From NCBI RefSeq assembly GCF_003688995.1, contig NZ_PENI01000020.1, forward strand, positions 62,001 through 126,000: DNA of 64,000 nt, written 5' to 3'. This document shows, one piece after another, positions 53,375 through 62,190 of the stretch (its first letter is position 1; each line of letters starts with the position of its first letter). The notes beneath the pieces are model-generated. The model searched no databases. It had not been told where the DNA came from and saw only the letters and a program-made list of their open reading frames with translations. Origin of the DNA: Streptomyces shenzhenensis (GTDB lineage Bacteria; Actinomycetota; Actinomycetes; Streptomycetales; Streptomycetaceae). A program made the position numbers and the translations under genes.

Positions 53375-53552
53375 ACAGCCATCGCCGAGTCCCCGTACGG
53401 CGCGAGCCAGGGGAGCCGGGGACCCAGCCTCCTGCCGCCGTTGTCGCGGACCGGAGGTGTCCCCCCTGGGGTGAATCGGGCGTCCGCACCGCACGCGGGC
53501 CCGTAGGAGACCTTCCTGCTCCGAACCCGTCAGCTAACCCGGTAGGCGAGAA
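53375..53552 (+). promoter_or_regulatory. ydaO-type cyclic di-AMP riboswitch
   Basis: The leader of the M23 gene contains the conserved ydaO/yuaA blocks in order: CAGGGGAGCCGGGGACCCA, then TGGGGTGAATCG, then CCGAACCCGTCAGCTAACC with GGTAGGC. The last block ends 25 bp before the start codon. The class binds c-di-AMP and usually turns genes off. In actinobacteria it is known upstream of cell-wall hydrolases such as rpfA. Exact 5' boundary estimated. Confidence 0.88.
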
Positions 53553-53575
53553 GGAAGGAAAGGACCAGCCACTCC

Positions 53576-54331
53576 ATGGCGTTCACCCGTGCCGCCGGGA
53601 AGCACCGTCGTCCCGGCCGGATACACCGCACCACCGCCCGCGCGGCGGGCGTCGCGACCCTCGCCGGCACCGGCGTCATGGGCACCCTCGCGGCCGTCCC
53701 GGCGCAGGCGGCCGGGACCACCGCGGAGCAGACCGGCCTCACCCCCGTCGTCAGCATCGGCGACTCGGTGGCCGAGCGGATCGACGCCCAGGCGGTCGCG
53801 CAGCAGCAGGCCGCCGACGAGAAGGCGGCCGAGGAGGCAGCGCGGAACGCGGCGGCGCGTGCGGCGGCGAAGGAGCGCGCGGCCGAGGTCAGGGCGGCCC
53901 GGGAGGCCGAGCGCAGGCGGCTGAACGCCTTCGTCGCGCCGATCGCGCACTCCTACGTCTCCACCGGCTACCGGACCGGCGGCTCCCTGTGGTCCTCCGG
54001 CACCCACACCGGCGTCGACTTCCACGCCGCCGCCGGCACCGCCGTCCACGCGGTGGGCTCCGGGACCGTCGTGTCGGCCGGCTGGGGCGGCGCGTACGGC
54101 TACGAGGTCGTGATCAGGATGGCCGACGGCATGTACACCCAGTACGGCCATCTGTCGTCCATCGGGGTCTCGGCCGGCGAGCGGGTCACTCCGGGCGGGC
54201 AGATCGGGCTCTCCGGCTCGACGGGCAACACGACCGGGCCGCACCTCCACTTCGAGGCGCGGACGACCCCGGACTACGGCTCCGACATCGACCCCGTCGC
54301 CTATCTCCGCAAGCACGGCGTGAACATCTGA
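53576..54331 (+). CDS. Secreted M23 family cell-wall endopeptidase
   Basis: A 251-residue precursor. The signal peptide ends near Ala46 (VPAQAAG). Residues 66-115 form an Ala/Glu/Arg-rich coiled coil. The LytM domain follows, with zinc ligands His144 and Asp148 (HTGVDF) and the HLH at 223-225 (GPHLHFE). It cuts peptide crosslinks of peptidoglycan. AAGGAAGGAAAGG precedes the ATG. The c-di-AMP riboswitch in its leader would restrain expression when c-di-AMP is high. Confidence 0.93.
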   Translation: MAFTRAAGKHRRPGRIHRTTARAAGVATLAGTGVMGTLAAVPAQAAGTTAEQTGLTPVVSIGDSVAERIDAQAVAQQQAADEKAAEEAARNAAARAAAKERAAEVRAAREAERRRLNAFVAPIAHSYVSTGYRTGGSLWSSGTHTGVDFHAAAGTAVHAVGSGTVVSAGWGGAYGYEVVIRMADGMYTQYGHLSSIGVSAGERVTPGGQIGLSGSTGNTTGPHLHFEARTTPDYGSDIDPVAYLRKHGVNI

Positions 54332-54356
54332 CGACCGGCGGCGAGGGCTGCCGCGG

Positions 54357-54380
54357 CCCCGGCTCGCGAGCCGGGGTTTT
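54357..54380 (+). terminator. Rho-independent terminator of the M23 gene
   Basis: CCCCGGCT-CGCG-AGCCGGGG is an 8-bp GC stem followed by TTTT. Confidence 0.92.
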
Positions 54381-54518
54381 CGTCGTTTCCAACGCCCCGC
54401 TGTCCAAAAAATATCCATGGATTCCGGCCCGCCATCGGAAATTCCGGCTCATTGCCTTAGAGTCACGGAACACACGTCAATCGTCGACGTTTCACGGGGA
54501 TTAAGGCGGAGGTCGGTC

Positions 54519-55214
54519 ATGCGTATTCCGGCGCACTCGGTGTGCACGGCGATCCGGGACGACATCGTCGCCGGTGTCTACGAGCGTGGCAGCCGGCTCA
54601 CCGAGGAACTCCTCGCGCGTCGTTACGGCGTCTCGCGCGTCCCCGTCCGCGAGGCCCTGCGCACCCTGGAGGCTGAGGGGTTCGTGGTGACGCGTCGGCA
54701 CGCGGGCGCGTGTGTGGCCGAACCCACCGAGCACGAGGCCGCCGACCTCCTGGAGATGCGCCTGCTCTTGGAGCCGCTGGGCGCCTCCCGGGCCGCCCAG
54801 CGGCGCACCGAGGCCCACCTCAAAGTGCTGCGTGGACTGGTCAGACTGGGTCAGGAGCGGGCCAGGAGGGGCAACAGCGAGGATCTGCGCTCGCTCGGCG
54901 GCTGGTTCCACGAGACGCTCGCCCAGGCCTCCGGCAGCCATGCCCTGACCTCGACGCTCACCCAGCTCCGGCACAGGATCGCCTGGATGTACGCGGTGGA
55001 GTCGCCCGCCAGCCCCGTCGAGTCCTGGGCGGAGCACGGCGCCGTCGTGGACGCGGTGGCGCGCGGCGACGCGGAGCGCGCGCGGGCGGTCATGGCCCTG
55101 CACACCGAGCGCGCGACGGGCGCGCACCGGCTGCGGTTCGCCGCCGGCGGGGGCCGCACGGAACGCGTGAGGAATTCGCAACACGCCGTAAACATGCCGA
55201 GCCTGCGGAATTAA
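54519..55214 (+). CDS. GntR/FadR-family regulator
   Basis: A 231-residue regulator. The N-terminal winged helix (about 8-68; IRDDIVAGVYERGSRLTEELLARRYGVSRVPVREALRTLEAEGFV) is followed by an FCD helical domain (about 78-205) with GGWFHETLAQASGS and EHGAVVDAVARGD, which hold likely metal ligands. ATG 54519 has GGAGG 6 bp upstream. It faces ptsH, and such regulators often control metabolism, but no target is apparent. The 182 bp after it contain only the ptsH terminator. Confidence 0.88.
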   Translation: MRIPAHSVCTAIRDDIVAGVYERGSRLTEELLARRYGVSRVPVREALRTLEAEGFVVTRRHAGACVAEPTEHEAADLLEMRLLLEPLGASRAAQRRTEAHLKVLRGLVRLGQERARRGNSEDLRSLGGWFHETLAQASGSHALTSTLTQLRHRIAWMYAVESPASPVESWAEHGAVVDAVARGDAERARAVMALHTERATGAHRLRFAAGGGRTERVRNSQHAVNMPSLRN

Positions 55215-55342
55215 CACGGGCGCCGTATACAAAGAGGGATATTCGAGGAGTGGCTCGTGCCGCTGCCCTTTTCTCTGGCGTGTCCTACATTCATGGCCGG
55301 CTGTCTTCCGTATGTCAGTGCTGAATTCATTCGGCCGGCCGT

Positions 55343-55387
55343 GAAAACACGGAAGCCGCGTCACCCTTTCGGGACGACGCGGCTTCC
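55343..55387 (-). terminator. ptsH terminator
   Basis: GGAAGCCGCGTC (55351) pairs perfectly with GACGCGGCTTCC (55376-55387). On the minus strand it is followed by GTGTTTTC, a short T run. Confidence 0.85.
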
Positions 55388-55396
55388 GGATGCGGT

Positions 55397-55678
55397 TCAG
55401 ACGGTCTCGGGCAGCTCCTCGAGCCCCTCGGCGACCAGCTTCGCCAGCCGGTCCAGGGCGGCGTCCGCGCCCTCGGCGTCGGAGGCGAGGACGATCTCCT
55501 CGCCGCCCTGGGCGCCCAGGCCGAGGACGGCCAGCATGGAGGCCGCGTTGACGGGGGCGCCCCCGGCCTTGGCGATCGTCACCGGGACGCCTGCGGCCGT
55601 GGCGGCTCGGACGAAGATGGAGGCGGGACGGGCGTGGAGGCCCTCGGCCCAGCCGACGTTGACGCGGCGCTCAGCCAT
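55397..55678 (-). CDS. ptsH: HPr phosphocarrier protein of the sugar phosphotransferase system
   Basis: A 93-residue HPr. His15 in GLHARPAS accepts phosphate from enzyme I and passes it to sugar-specific EIIA proteins. Ser47 (ASMLAVL) is the regulatory-site position. It stands alone, away from ptsI, as is usual in Streptomyces. Confidence 0.95.
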   Translation of the reverse strand: MAERRVNVGWAEGLHARPASIFVRAATAAGVPVTIAKAGGAPVNAASMLAVLGLGAQGGEEIVLASDAEGADAALDRLAKLVAEGLEELPETV

Positions 55679-55841
55679 GTGTTGCTGCCCTTCGGTGTTC
55701 AGGGTTGTCTAGACCAGTTTCCCATACGGTGAAGCGAGTCCGGAGCGGGACTGTCGCCCGCTCCGGCGTGTCGTCGGACCGCGGCCTCGGCCCGACTCCG
55801 TCCCCCACAGACTGCCCTGCGACGCTGTCGTTGGCGAGCCG

Positions 55842-55847
55842 TACTCT
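55842..55847 (+). promoter_or_regulatory. -10 element, leaderless start
   Basis: TACTCT ends 7 nt before the ATG at 55855 and there is no Shine-Dalgarno sequence. Confidence 0.5.
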
Positions 55848-55854
55848 GGGGCCC

Positions 55855-58704
55855 ATGCAGACCCCGGCGGACCGGCACGACCGGCACGAGTACCCCGCCC
55901 ACTGGGAGGCGGACGTGGTACTGCGCGACGGCGGCACCGCGCGCATCCGGCCCATCACCGTCGATGACGCCGGCCGCCTGGTCAGCTTCTACGAGCAGGT
56001 CTCGGACGAGTCGAAGTACTACCGCTTCTTCGCGCCCTACCCCCGCCTGTCCGCCAAGGACGTCCACCGCTTCACGCACCACGACTTCGTGGACCGGGTG
56101 GGACTCGCGGCCACCGTCGGCGGCGAGTTCATCGCCACCGTACGCTACGACCGCATCGGCACCGCCGGCGCGCCCGCCACCGCCCCCGCGGACGAGGCCG
56201 AGGTCGCCTTTCTGGTGCAGGACGCGCACCAGGGACGCGGGGTCGCCTCCGCGCTCCTGGAGCACATCGCCGCCGTCGCCCGCGAGCGCGGCATCCGCCG
56301 CTTCGCCGCCGAGGTGCTGCCCGCCAACACCAAGATGATCAAGGTGTTCATGGACGCCGGCTACACCCAGAAGCGCAGCTTCGAGGACGGTGTCGTACGC
56401 CTGGAGTTCGACCTGGAGCCCACCGCGCGCTCGCTCGCCGTGCAGCGCGCGCGGGAGCAGCGCGCCGAGGCGCGGTCGGTGCGCAGGCTGCTGGCGCCCC
56501 GCTCCGTCGCGGTCCTCGGCGTGGGCCGCACGCCCGGCGGCGTCGGCCGCGGTGTCCTCGGCAACATCCGGGACGCCGGGTTCACCGGGAGCCTGTACGC
56601 GGTCAACACGGCCTTCCCCGAGGAGCTGACGGAGGTCGAGGGCGTACCCGCGTACCGCTCGGTCCGTGACATCGAGGGCCCCGTCGATCTCGCGGTCGTC
56701 GCCGTCCCCACTGAGCAGGTCACCGAGGCGGTCACCGACTGCGGCGAGCACGGCGTGCAGGGCCTCGTGGTGATCACCGCCGGATACGCGGAGAGCGGGC
56801 CCGAGGGACACGAGCGGCAGCGTGCCCTCGTCCGGCACGCGCGCACGTACGGCATGCGGCTCGTCGGGCCGAACGCCTTCGGGGTCATCAACACCTCTCC
56901 CGAGGTGCGGCTCAACGCCTCGCTCGCGCCCGAGCCGCCGCGCCCCGGGCGGATCGGCCTGTTCGCCCAGTCCGGGGCGATCGGCATCGCCCTGCTGTCC
57001 CGGCTGCACCGGCGCGGGGGAGGGGTCACCGGCGTCACGGGCGTGTCCACCTTCGTGTCGTCCGGCAACCGGGCGGACGTCTCAGGCAACGACCTCATCC
57101 AGTACTGGTACGACGACCCCGACACCGACGTCGTCCTCATGTACCTGGAGAGCATCGGCAACCCGCGCAAGTTCACGCGGCTGGCGCGCCGGACAGCCGC
57201 GGCCAAGCCGCTGGTCGTGGTGCAGGGGGCCGGATCCGCGCCCCAGGGCCACGCGGTCCGGGCCACCCGGCTGCCGCACGCGACCGTGTCCGCGCTGCTG
57301 CGGCAGGCGGGAGTCGTCCGGGTCGACACGATCACCGAACTGGTCGACACCGGACTGCTCCTCGCGCGGCAGCCGCTGCCCGCCGGCCCCCGGGTGACGA
57401 TCCTCGGGAACTCCGAGTCGCTGGGGCTGCTCACCTACGACCGGTGCCTGGCCGAGGGGCTGCGCCCGGCGCGCCCGCTTGACCTGACGACCGGGGCCAC
57501 GGCGGAGGACTTCCACGGGGCGCTGTCCCGGGCGCTGGCGGACGACACCTGCGACGCCGTGGTCGTCACGGCCATCCCCGCGATCGGGGAGGGCTCCCCC
57601 GGGGACGCGGAGCTGGCGCGGGCCCTGCGGTCCGCCGCCGCGGCGGCGCCCGCGAAGCCCGTGCTCGTCGTGCACGTGGAACTCGGCGGGCTCGCGGAGG
57701 CACTGTCGGCCGCGGCCGGCACGGCACCCCGGGCCGGGGCGCCCGCACCCGCCGACGACGCCCGGAACCCCCCGGCCCAGGAGCCGCCCGCCGCGCCGCG
57801 GGACCAGCAGAGCGGCGCACCCGAAGCGCCGCGCGAGGGCTCCCGCCTCATTCCCGCCTACCCCGCTGCCGAACGCGCCGTGCGGGCCCTGGCGGAAGCC
57901 GTCAGGTACGCGCAGTGGCGGCGCGAGGCGGCCCGGCCCGGGAGAGTGCCCGAGTACGAGGACATCGACGAGAAGGGCGCCGCCGAGCTGATCGACGGCC
58001 TGCTCACCCGCGGACAGGGCCTCACGATCGGCTCGGAGGAGACCTGCGCACTGCTCGGGCGGTACGGCATCCATGTGCGCCGCGCGCCGGCCGCCCCCAC
58101 CCCCGACGACGCCGCCGAGGCCGCCCGCTCCCTCGGCTACCCGGTCGCCCTCAAGGCGACCGCGCCGCACCTGCGGCACCGCGCCGACCTGGGCGGGGTA
58201 CGCCTCGACCTGGCCGACGAGGAGCAACTGCGCCGCGCCTACACCGAGTTGACGGAGCTGTTCGGAAAGCCCGCCGAACTGCGCCCGGTGGTGCAGGCGA
58301 TGGCACCCCGGGGCGTCGACACCGTCGTACGGGCCGTGATCGATCCGGCGGCCGGGGCCGTGCTCTCCTTCGGACTGGCCGGGGCCGCGTCGCAGTTGCT
58401 CGGCGACATGGCGCACCGGCTGATCCCGGTGACCGACCGGGAGGCGACCTCGCTGGTGCGCGCCATCAGGACCGCACCGCTGCTGTTCGGCTGGCGCGGC
58501 TCCGCGCCGGTCGACACGCCCGCGCTGGAGGAACTGCTGCTGCGCGTCTCCCGGCTGGTCGACGACCATCCCGAGGTGGTGGCGGTCACCCTGGAGCCGG
58601 TGGTCGTTGCCCCGCACGGGCTGAGCGTGCTCGGCGCCACGGTGCGGCTCGCGCCCCCGCCGGCCCGCGACGACCTCGGGCCCCGGACGCTCCCCGTGTA
58701 CTGA
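55855..58704 (+). CDS. Protein lysine acetyltransferase, GNAT fused to NDP-forming acyl-CoA synthetase-like domains (PatA-like)
   Basis: The 949-residue protein starts with a GNAT domain (about 20-185; VRPI-type start, VAFLVQDAHQGRGVASALLEHI). A CoA-binding Rossmann domain follows (RSVAVLGVGRTPGGVGRGVLGNI near 215), then succinyl-CoA-ligase-like parts (LFAQSGAIGIALLSRL) and an ATP-grasp domain near 730-949 (GYPVALKATAPHLRHRADLGGV). GNAT first is the reverse of E. coli Pat and matches the order I recall for S. lividans PatA, which acetylates and inactivates acyl-CoA synthetases. A Pro/Ala-rich insert sits near 620-660. Confidence 0.88.
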   Translation: MQTPADRHDRHEYPAHWEADVVLRDGGTARIRPITVDDAGRLVSFYEQVSDESKYYRFFAPYPRLSAKDVHRFTHHDFVDRVGLAATVGGEFIATVRYDRIGTAGAPATAPADEAEVAFLVQDAHQGRGVASALLEHIAAVARERGIRRFAAEVLPANTKMIKVFMDAGYTQKRSFEDGVVRLEFDLEPTARSLAVQRAREQRAEARSVRRLLAPRSVAVLGVGRTPGGVGRGVLGNIRDAGFTGSLYAVNTAFPEELTEVEGVPAYRSVRDIEGPVDLAVVAVPTEQVTEAVTDCGEHGVQGLVVITAGYAESGPEGHERQRALVRHARTYGMRLVGPNAFGVINTSPEVRLNASLAPEPPRPGRIGLFAQSGAIGIALLSRLHRRGGGVTGVTGVSTFVSSGNRADVSGNDLIQYWYDDPDTDVVLMYLESIGNPRKFTRLARRTAAAKPLVVVQGAGSAPQGHAVRATRLPHATVSALLRQAGVVRVDTITELVDTGLLLARQPLPAGPRVTILGNSESLGLLTYDRCLAEGLRPARPLDLTTGATAEDFHGALSRALADDTCDAVVVTAIPAIGEGSPGDAELARALRSAAAAAPAKPVLVVHVELGGLAEALSAAAGTAPRAGAPAPADDARNPPAQEPPAAPRDQQSGAPEAPREGSRLIPAYPAAERAVRALAEAVRYAQWRREAARPGRVPEYEDIDEKGAAELIDGLLTRGQGLTIGSEETCALLGRYGIHVRRAPAAPTPDDAAEAARSLGYPVALKATAPHLRHRADLGGVRLDLADEEQLRRAYTELTELFGKPAELRPVVQAMAPRGVDTVVRAVIDPAAGAVLSFGLAGAASQLLGDMAHRLIPVTDREATSLVRAIRTAPLLFGWRGSAPVDTPALEELLLRVSRLVDDHPEVVAVTLEPVVVAPHGLSVLGATVRLAPPPARDDLGPRTLPVY

Positions 58705-58798
58705 CCAGGACCCGCCCGCCCGACCGGTCGACGCGTGCCCGGACCCGCCCGCCCGACCCGGTCCTGCCGACCGGGCCGGAGCCTGCGGGCCCACGGAC

Positions 58799-58804
58799 TA
58801 GGAT
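58799..58804 (+). promoter_or_regulatory. -10 element, leaderless start
   Basis: TAGGAT ends 7 nt before ATG 58812, with no ribosome-binding site between. Confidence 0.5.
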
Positions 58805-58811
58805 GGACGCC

Positions 58812-59399
58812 ATGGCCAAGACCAGTACGACGACCCAGGGGCTGCGTGCGGCGATCGAGCGCAGCGGCTACTACCCGGCCCTCGTGGCCGAGGCGGTGGA
58901 GGCCGCCGTGGGCGGCGAGCCCATGCGGTCGTACCTGGTCCACCAGGAGACGACGTTCGACCAGAACGAGGTCCGCCGGCACGTGACCGTGCTGGTCCTC
59001 ACCGACACCCGCTTCATCGTCAGCCACACCGACGAGCAGACCGCCGACAGCACCTCCCCGACGCCGTACGCCACCACCTCGACGGAGTCCGTGAAGCTCG
59101 GCCGGATCTCGTCCGTGGTGATCAGCCGCGTGGTCGCCAACCCGGAGCAGTACACGCCGGGCACGCCGCCCCGTGAGGTCGTGCTGACGATCGGCTGGGG
59201 CGCCGTCTCCCGTATCGACCTGGAGCCCGCCGCCTGCGGCGACCCGAACTGCGAGGCCGACCACGGCTATACCGGCAGTTCCACGGCGGACGACCTCAGC
59301 CTGCGCGTCAGCGAGGCCGGGGACGGCCCGGAGACGGTGCGCGAGGCGCTCGCCTTCGCGCAGGCCATCTCCGAGGCGACCGCGGACCCCGCGCGCTGA
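58812..59399 (+). CDS. DUF5998 protein
   Basis: A 195-residue actinobacterial protein of unknown function. It starts TQGLRAAIERSGYYPALVAEAVEAAVGGEPMRSYLVHQETTFD, followed by beta-rich VRRHVTVLVLTDTRFIVSHTDE, which looks like a PH-like fold, and CGDPNCEADHGY with a possible metal-binding Cys/His pair. Its TGA overlaps the ATG of the next gene, so both are coupled. Confidence 0.78.
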   Translation: MAKTSTTTQGLRAAIERSGYYPALVAEAVEAAVGGEPMRSYLVHQETTFDQNEVRRHVTVLVLTDTRFIVSHTDEQTADSTSPTPYATTSTESVKLGRISSVVISRVVANPEQYTPGTPPREVVLTIGWGAVSRIDLEPAACGDPNCEADHGYTGSSTADDLSLRVSEAGDGPETVREALAFAQAISEATADPAR

Positions 59400-60598
59400 T
59401 GGTGCAGACCGCAGACTGGGATCCGCACCCGGAACCGCTCGCCCTCGACACCGCGCCGCTGCCCGAGTACGGCAGCGGCTCGCTCGCCGACCTGCTGCCC
59501 ACCCTGGCCGCCGGGATGGACGTCCCCGGCATGACCGCGGCGATCCCGGAGCTGACCGCCGCCGACCGCACCTGTGTCTTCCTGATCGACGGGCTCGGCT
59601 GGGAGCAGCTCGCCGCCCACCCCGCCGAGGCGCCCTTCCTGACCTCGCTGCTCGGCAGCTCGCGGGGCGGCACCGGCCGCCCGATCACCAGCGGCTACCC
59701 GGCGACCACCGCGACCTCTCTCGCCTCCGTCGGCACCGGCCTGCCACCGGGCGCCCACGGCCTGCCCGGCTACACCGTGCGCGACCCGGCCACCGGCGAG
59801 CTGATGAACCAGCTGCGCTGGCAGCCGTGGACCGCGCCGGCCGTCTGGCAGCCGTACCCCACCGTCTTCCAGCTGGCCCACGAGGCGGGCGTGCACGCCG
59901 CCCAGGTCTCCTCCCCGGCCTTCGAGAACACCCCGCTCACCAAGGTCGCGCTCAGCGGCGGCACGTTCCACGGGCGGCTCACCGGCGAGGAGCGCATGGA
60001 CCTCGCGGCCGAGCAACTGGCCGCCGCCGACCGGGCCCTGGTGTACACGTACTACGCCGAGCTGGACGGCGCGGGACACCGCTACGGCGTCGCCTCCGAC
60101 ACCTGGCGCGGCCAGCTCATGTACGTCGACCGGCTCGCCCAGCGCCTCGCCGAGCAACTGCCGCCGCGCAGCGCGCTCTACGTCACCGCCGACCACGGCA
60201 TGGTCGACGTGCCCTTCGACGAGGAGCACCGCATCGACTTCGACGAGGACTGGGAGCTGCGGGCCGGCGTCGCCCTGCTCGGCGGCGAGGGGCGCGCGCG
60301 GCATGTCTACGCGCTGCCGGGCGCCGAGGCCGACGTCCTGACGTGCTGGCGCGAGGTGCTCGGGGAGCGGTTCTGGGTGGCCTCGCGGGACGAGGCGATC
60401 GCCGCGGGCTGGTTCGGACCGCCCGGCGCGTGCGACGAACGGGTGTACGCGCGCCTGGGCGACGTGGTCGCGGCTGCCCACGACGACGTCCTGATCATCG
60501 CCTCCGAGCGGGAGCCGAAGGAGTCGGCGATGGTCGGCAACCACGGTTCGATGACCCCTGCCGAGCAGTTGGTTCCCCTGCTCGAAGTACGCTCCTGA
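59399..60598 (+). CDS. Alkaline-phosphatase-superfamily phosphodiesterase/nucleotide pyrophosphatase
   Basis: A 399-residue member of the AP superfamily. Metal ligands are visible in FLIDGLGWEQL (Asp), the nucleophile Thr in GYPATTATSLAS, YYAELDGAGHRYG (Asp and His), TADHGMVD (Asp, His) and GNHGSM near the end. No signal peptide is seen, so it should act in the cytoplasm. The substrate is probably a nucleotide or phosphodiester. Coupled to the DUF5998 gene by TGATG; the two are a conserved pair in my memory of streptomycetes. Confidence 0.85.
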   Translation: MVQTADWDPHPEPLALDTAPLPEYGSGSLADLLPTLAAGMDVPGMTAAIPELTAADRTCVFLIDGLGWEQLAAHPAEAPFLTSLLGSSRGGTGRPITSGYPATTATSLASVGTGLPPGAHGLPGYTVRDPATGELMNQLRWQPWTAPAVWQPYPTVFQLAHEAGVHAAQVSSPAFENTPLTKVALSGGTFHGRLTGEERMDLAAEQLAAADRALVYTYYAELDGAGHRYGVASDTWRGQLMYVDRLAQRLAEQLPPRSALYVTADHGMVDVPFDEEHRIDFDEDWELRAGVALLGGEGRARHVYALPGAEADVLTCWREVLGERFWVASRDEAIAAGWFGPPGACDERVYARLGDVVAAAHDDVLIIASEREPKESAMVGNHGSMTPAEQLVPLLEVRS

Positions 60599-60649
60599 CG
60601 CTCCGACCGCCCCCTTTCTCCTCCCTCGCCGAAAGGTCCTCGACTCCCC

Positions 60650-61300
60650 ATGCCCGAGCTGGTGTTCTTCTCCGGAACGATGGATTGCGGGAAGTCGACG
60701 CTGGCGCTGCAGATCGCGCACAACCGCTCGGCCCGCGGTCTGCACAGTGTGATCTTCACGCGGGAGGACCGGGCGGGAGCCGGCAAGCTGTCGTCGCGCC
60801 TGGGGCTGGTCACCGACGCGGTGGAGGCCGCGCCCGAGCTGGATCTCTACGCGTTCGTCGTGGAGCAGATGTCGCGGGGCGGCAAGGTCGACTACATCAT
60901 CGTCGACGAGGCCCAGTTCCTGTTGACGGATCAGATAGACCAGTTGGCCCGGATCGTGGACGACCTGGCGCTCGACGTGTTCGCGTTCGGTATCACCACG
61001 GACTTCCGGACCAAGTTGTTCCCCGGTTCGCAGCGGCTGATCGAGCTGGCGGACCGGATCGAGACGCTCCAGGTCGAAGCGATGTGCTGGTGCGGGGCAC
61101 GGGCCACCCACAACGCCCGCACGGTGGGCGGGGTGATGGTCGTCGAGGGCGAGCAGGTCGTGGTGGGCGACGTGGGCGGGCCCGAGGAGGTCGTCGGCTA
61201 CGAGGTGCTCTGCCGCCGGCACCATCGCAGGCGGATGACGAGCGCGACGGCGCGGGCGGCGGTGCTGTCACCCGACGTCCTGCCGGTCACCTCGGGCTGA
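60650..61300 (+). CDS. tdk: Thymidine kinase (type II)
   Basis: Phosphorylates thymidine for salvage. The 216-residue enzyme has a P-loop SGTMDCGKST (8-17), the DEAQFL motif near 86-91 that carries the general base region, and cysteine zinc ligands CWC and LCRRHH in the lasso domain. The C-terminus is extended by about 20 residues. Only a weak GAAAGG site is present 13 bp upstream. Confidence 0.93.
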   Translation: MPELVFFSGTMDCGKSTLALQIAHNRSARGLHSVIFTREDRAGAGKLSSRLGLVTDAVEAAPELDLYAFVVEQMSRGGKVDYIIVDEAQFLLTDQIDQLARIVDDLALDVFAFGITTDFRTKLFPGSQRLIELADRIETLQVEAMCWCGARATHNARTVGGVMVVEGEQVVVGDVGGPEEVVGYEVLCRRHHRRRMTSATARAAVLSPDVLPVTSG

Positions 61301-61386
61301 CCCGCGCGCCGTCACCCGGACTCCCCGGGCGGTGTACTCGGGCGCGGCCACCGCGCGCTTGCCGGGACCCGGCCGGCCCCGGCGGG

Positions 61387-62190
61387 TCAGCGTGGGCTCT
61401 GGATCACCGAGAACCTGGCCCCTTCGGGGTCCGCCACGGTGGCCACCCGCCCGTGCGCGCTGTCGTGGGCCGGCTTCAGCACCTGGCCGCCCAGCCCGAC
61501 GACCTGGTGCAGCGTCGCGTCCGTGTCGGCCACCGCGAAGTACGTCCGCCAGTGCGGGCCGCGCTCCCGCGGCAGCCCGTTCCCCATGCCGTGCACACCG
61601 GCCACCGGACGGCCGTCGATGTGCAGGGTGACGTGGTCGAGGCCGGCGGACACCACCGGCTCCTGCGTGTAACCGAACACCGTCGCGTAGAACTTGACGA
61701 CGCTCGCGGTGTCGAAGGTGACCAGTTCGTTCCAGACCAGGGTGCCGGGCACCCCGGTGACGGCCGCACCGCCGTGGGCGCCGCCCTGCCAGATCCCGAA
61801 CACGGCCCCCGACGGGTCGGAGGCGATCGCCATCCGCCCGGCGTCGGCCGCGTCCAGCGGGCCGACCGCCACCGTGCCGCCGCACAGCCGTACCGTTTCG
61901 GCAGTACGGTTCACGTCGTTCGAGGCGAGGTAGGGGGTCCAGGCGACGGACAGGGGCCGGTCCGCCGGCAGCCGGCCGATGCCGGCCACCTCACGCCCGT
62001 CGAGCAGGGCCCGCACATAGGGGCCGAGCTGCTGCGGCCCGGGCCGGAACTCCCAGCCGAACAGCGCCCCGTAGAACTCCTCGGTCGCGGTCAGCGAGTG
62101 CACCATGAGACTCACCCAGCAGGGCGTGCCGGGCGTGCGCCGGGTGTTCGTGCCGCCGTTCGGGCCGGCCGATCCCCGTGACTCGGTCAT
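61387..62190 (-). CDS. Two-domain VOC (glyoxalase/bleomycin-resistance fold) protein
   Basis: The 267-residue protein has two VOC modules, about 20-130 (WVSLMVHSLTATEEFYGALFGWEF) and 145-265 (VWNELVTFDTASVVKFYATVFGY), each ending in a GRMAIASDPSGA or GRVATVADPEGA strand. The metal-ligand pattern is incomplete, so enzyme activity is uncertain; hydroxylase-like and antibiotic-binding members exist. ATG 62188-62190 has GGGGAGAG upstream. Confidence 0.82.
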   Translation of the reverse strand: MTESRGSAGPNGGTNTRRTPGTPCWVSLMVHSLTATEEFYGALFGWEFRPGPQQLGPYVRALLDGREVAGIGRLPADRPLSVAWTPYLASNDVNRTAETVRLCGGTVAVGPLDAADAGRMAIASDPSGAVFGIWQGGAHGGAAVTGVPGTLVWNELVTFDTASVVKFYATVFGYTQEPVVSAGLDHVTLHIDGRPVAGVHGMGNGLPRERGPHWRTYFAVADTDATLHQVVGLGGQVLKPAHDSAHGRVATVADPEGARFSVIQSPR

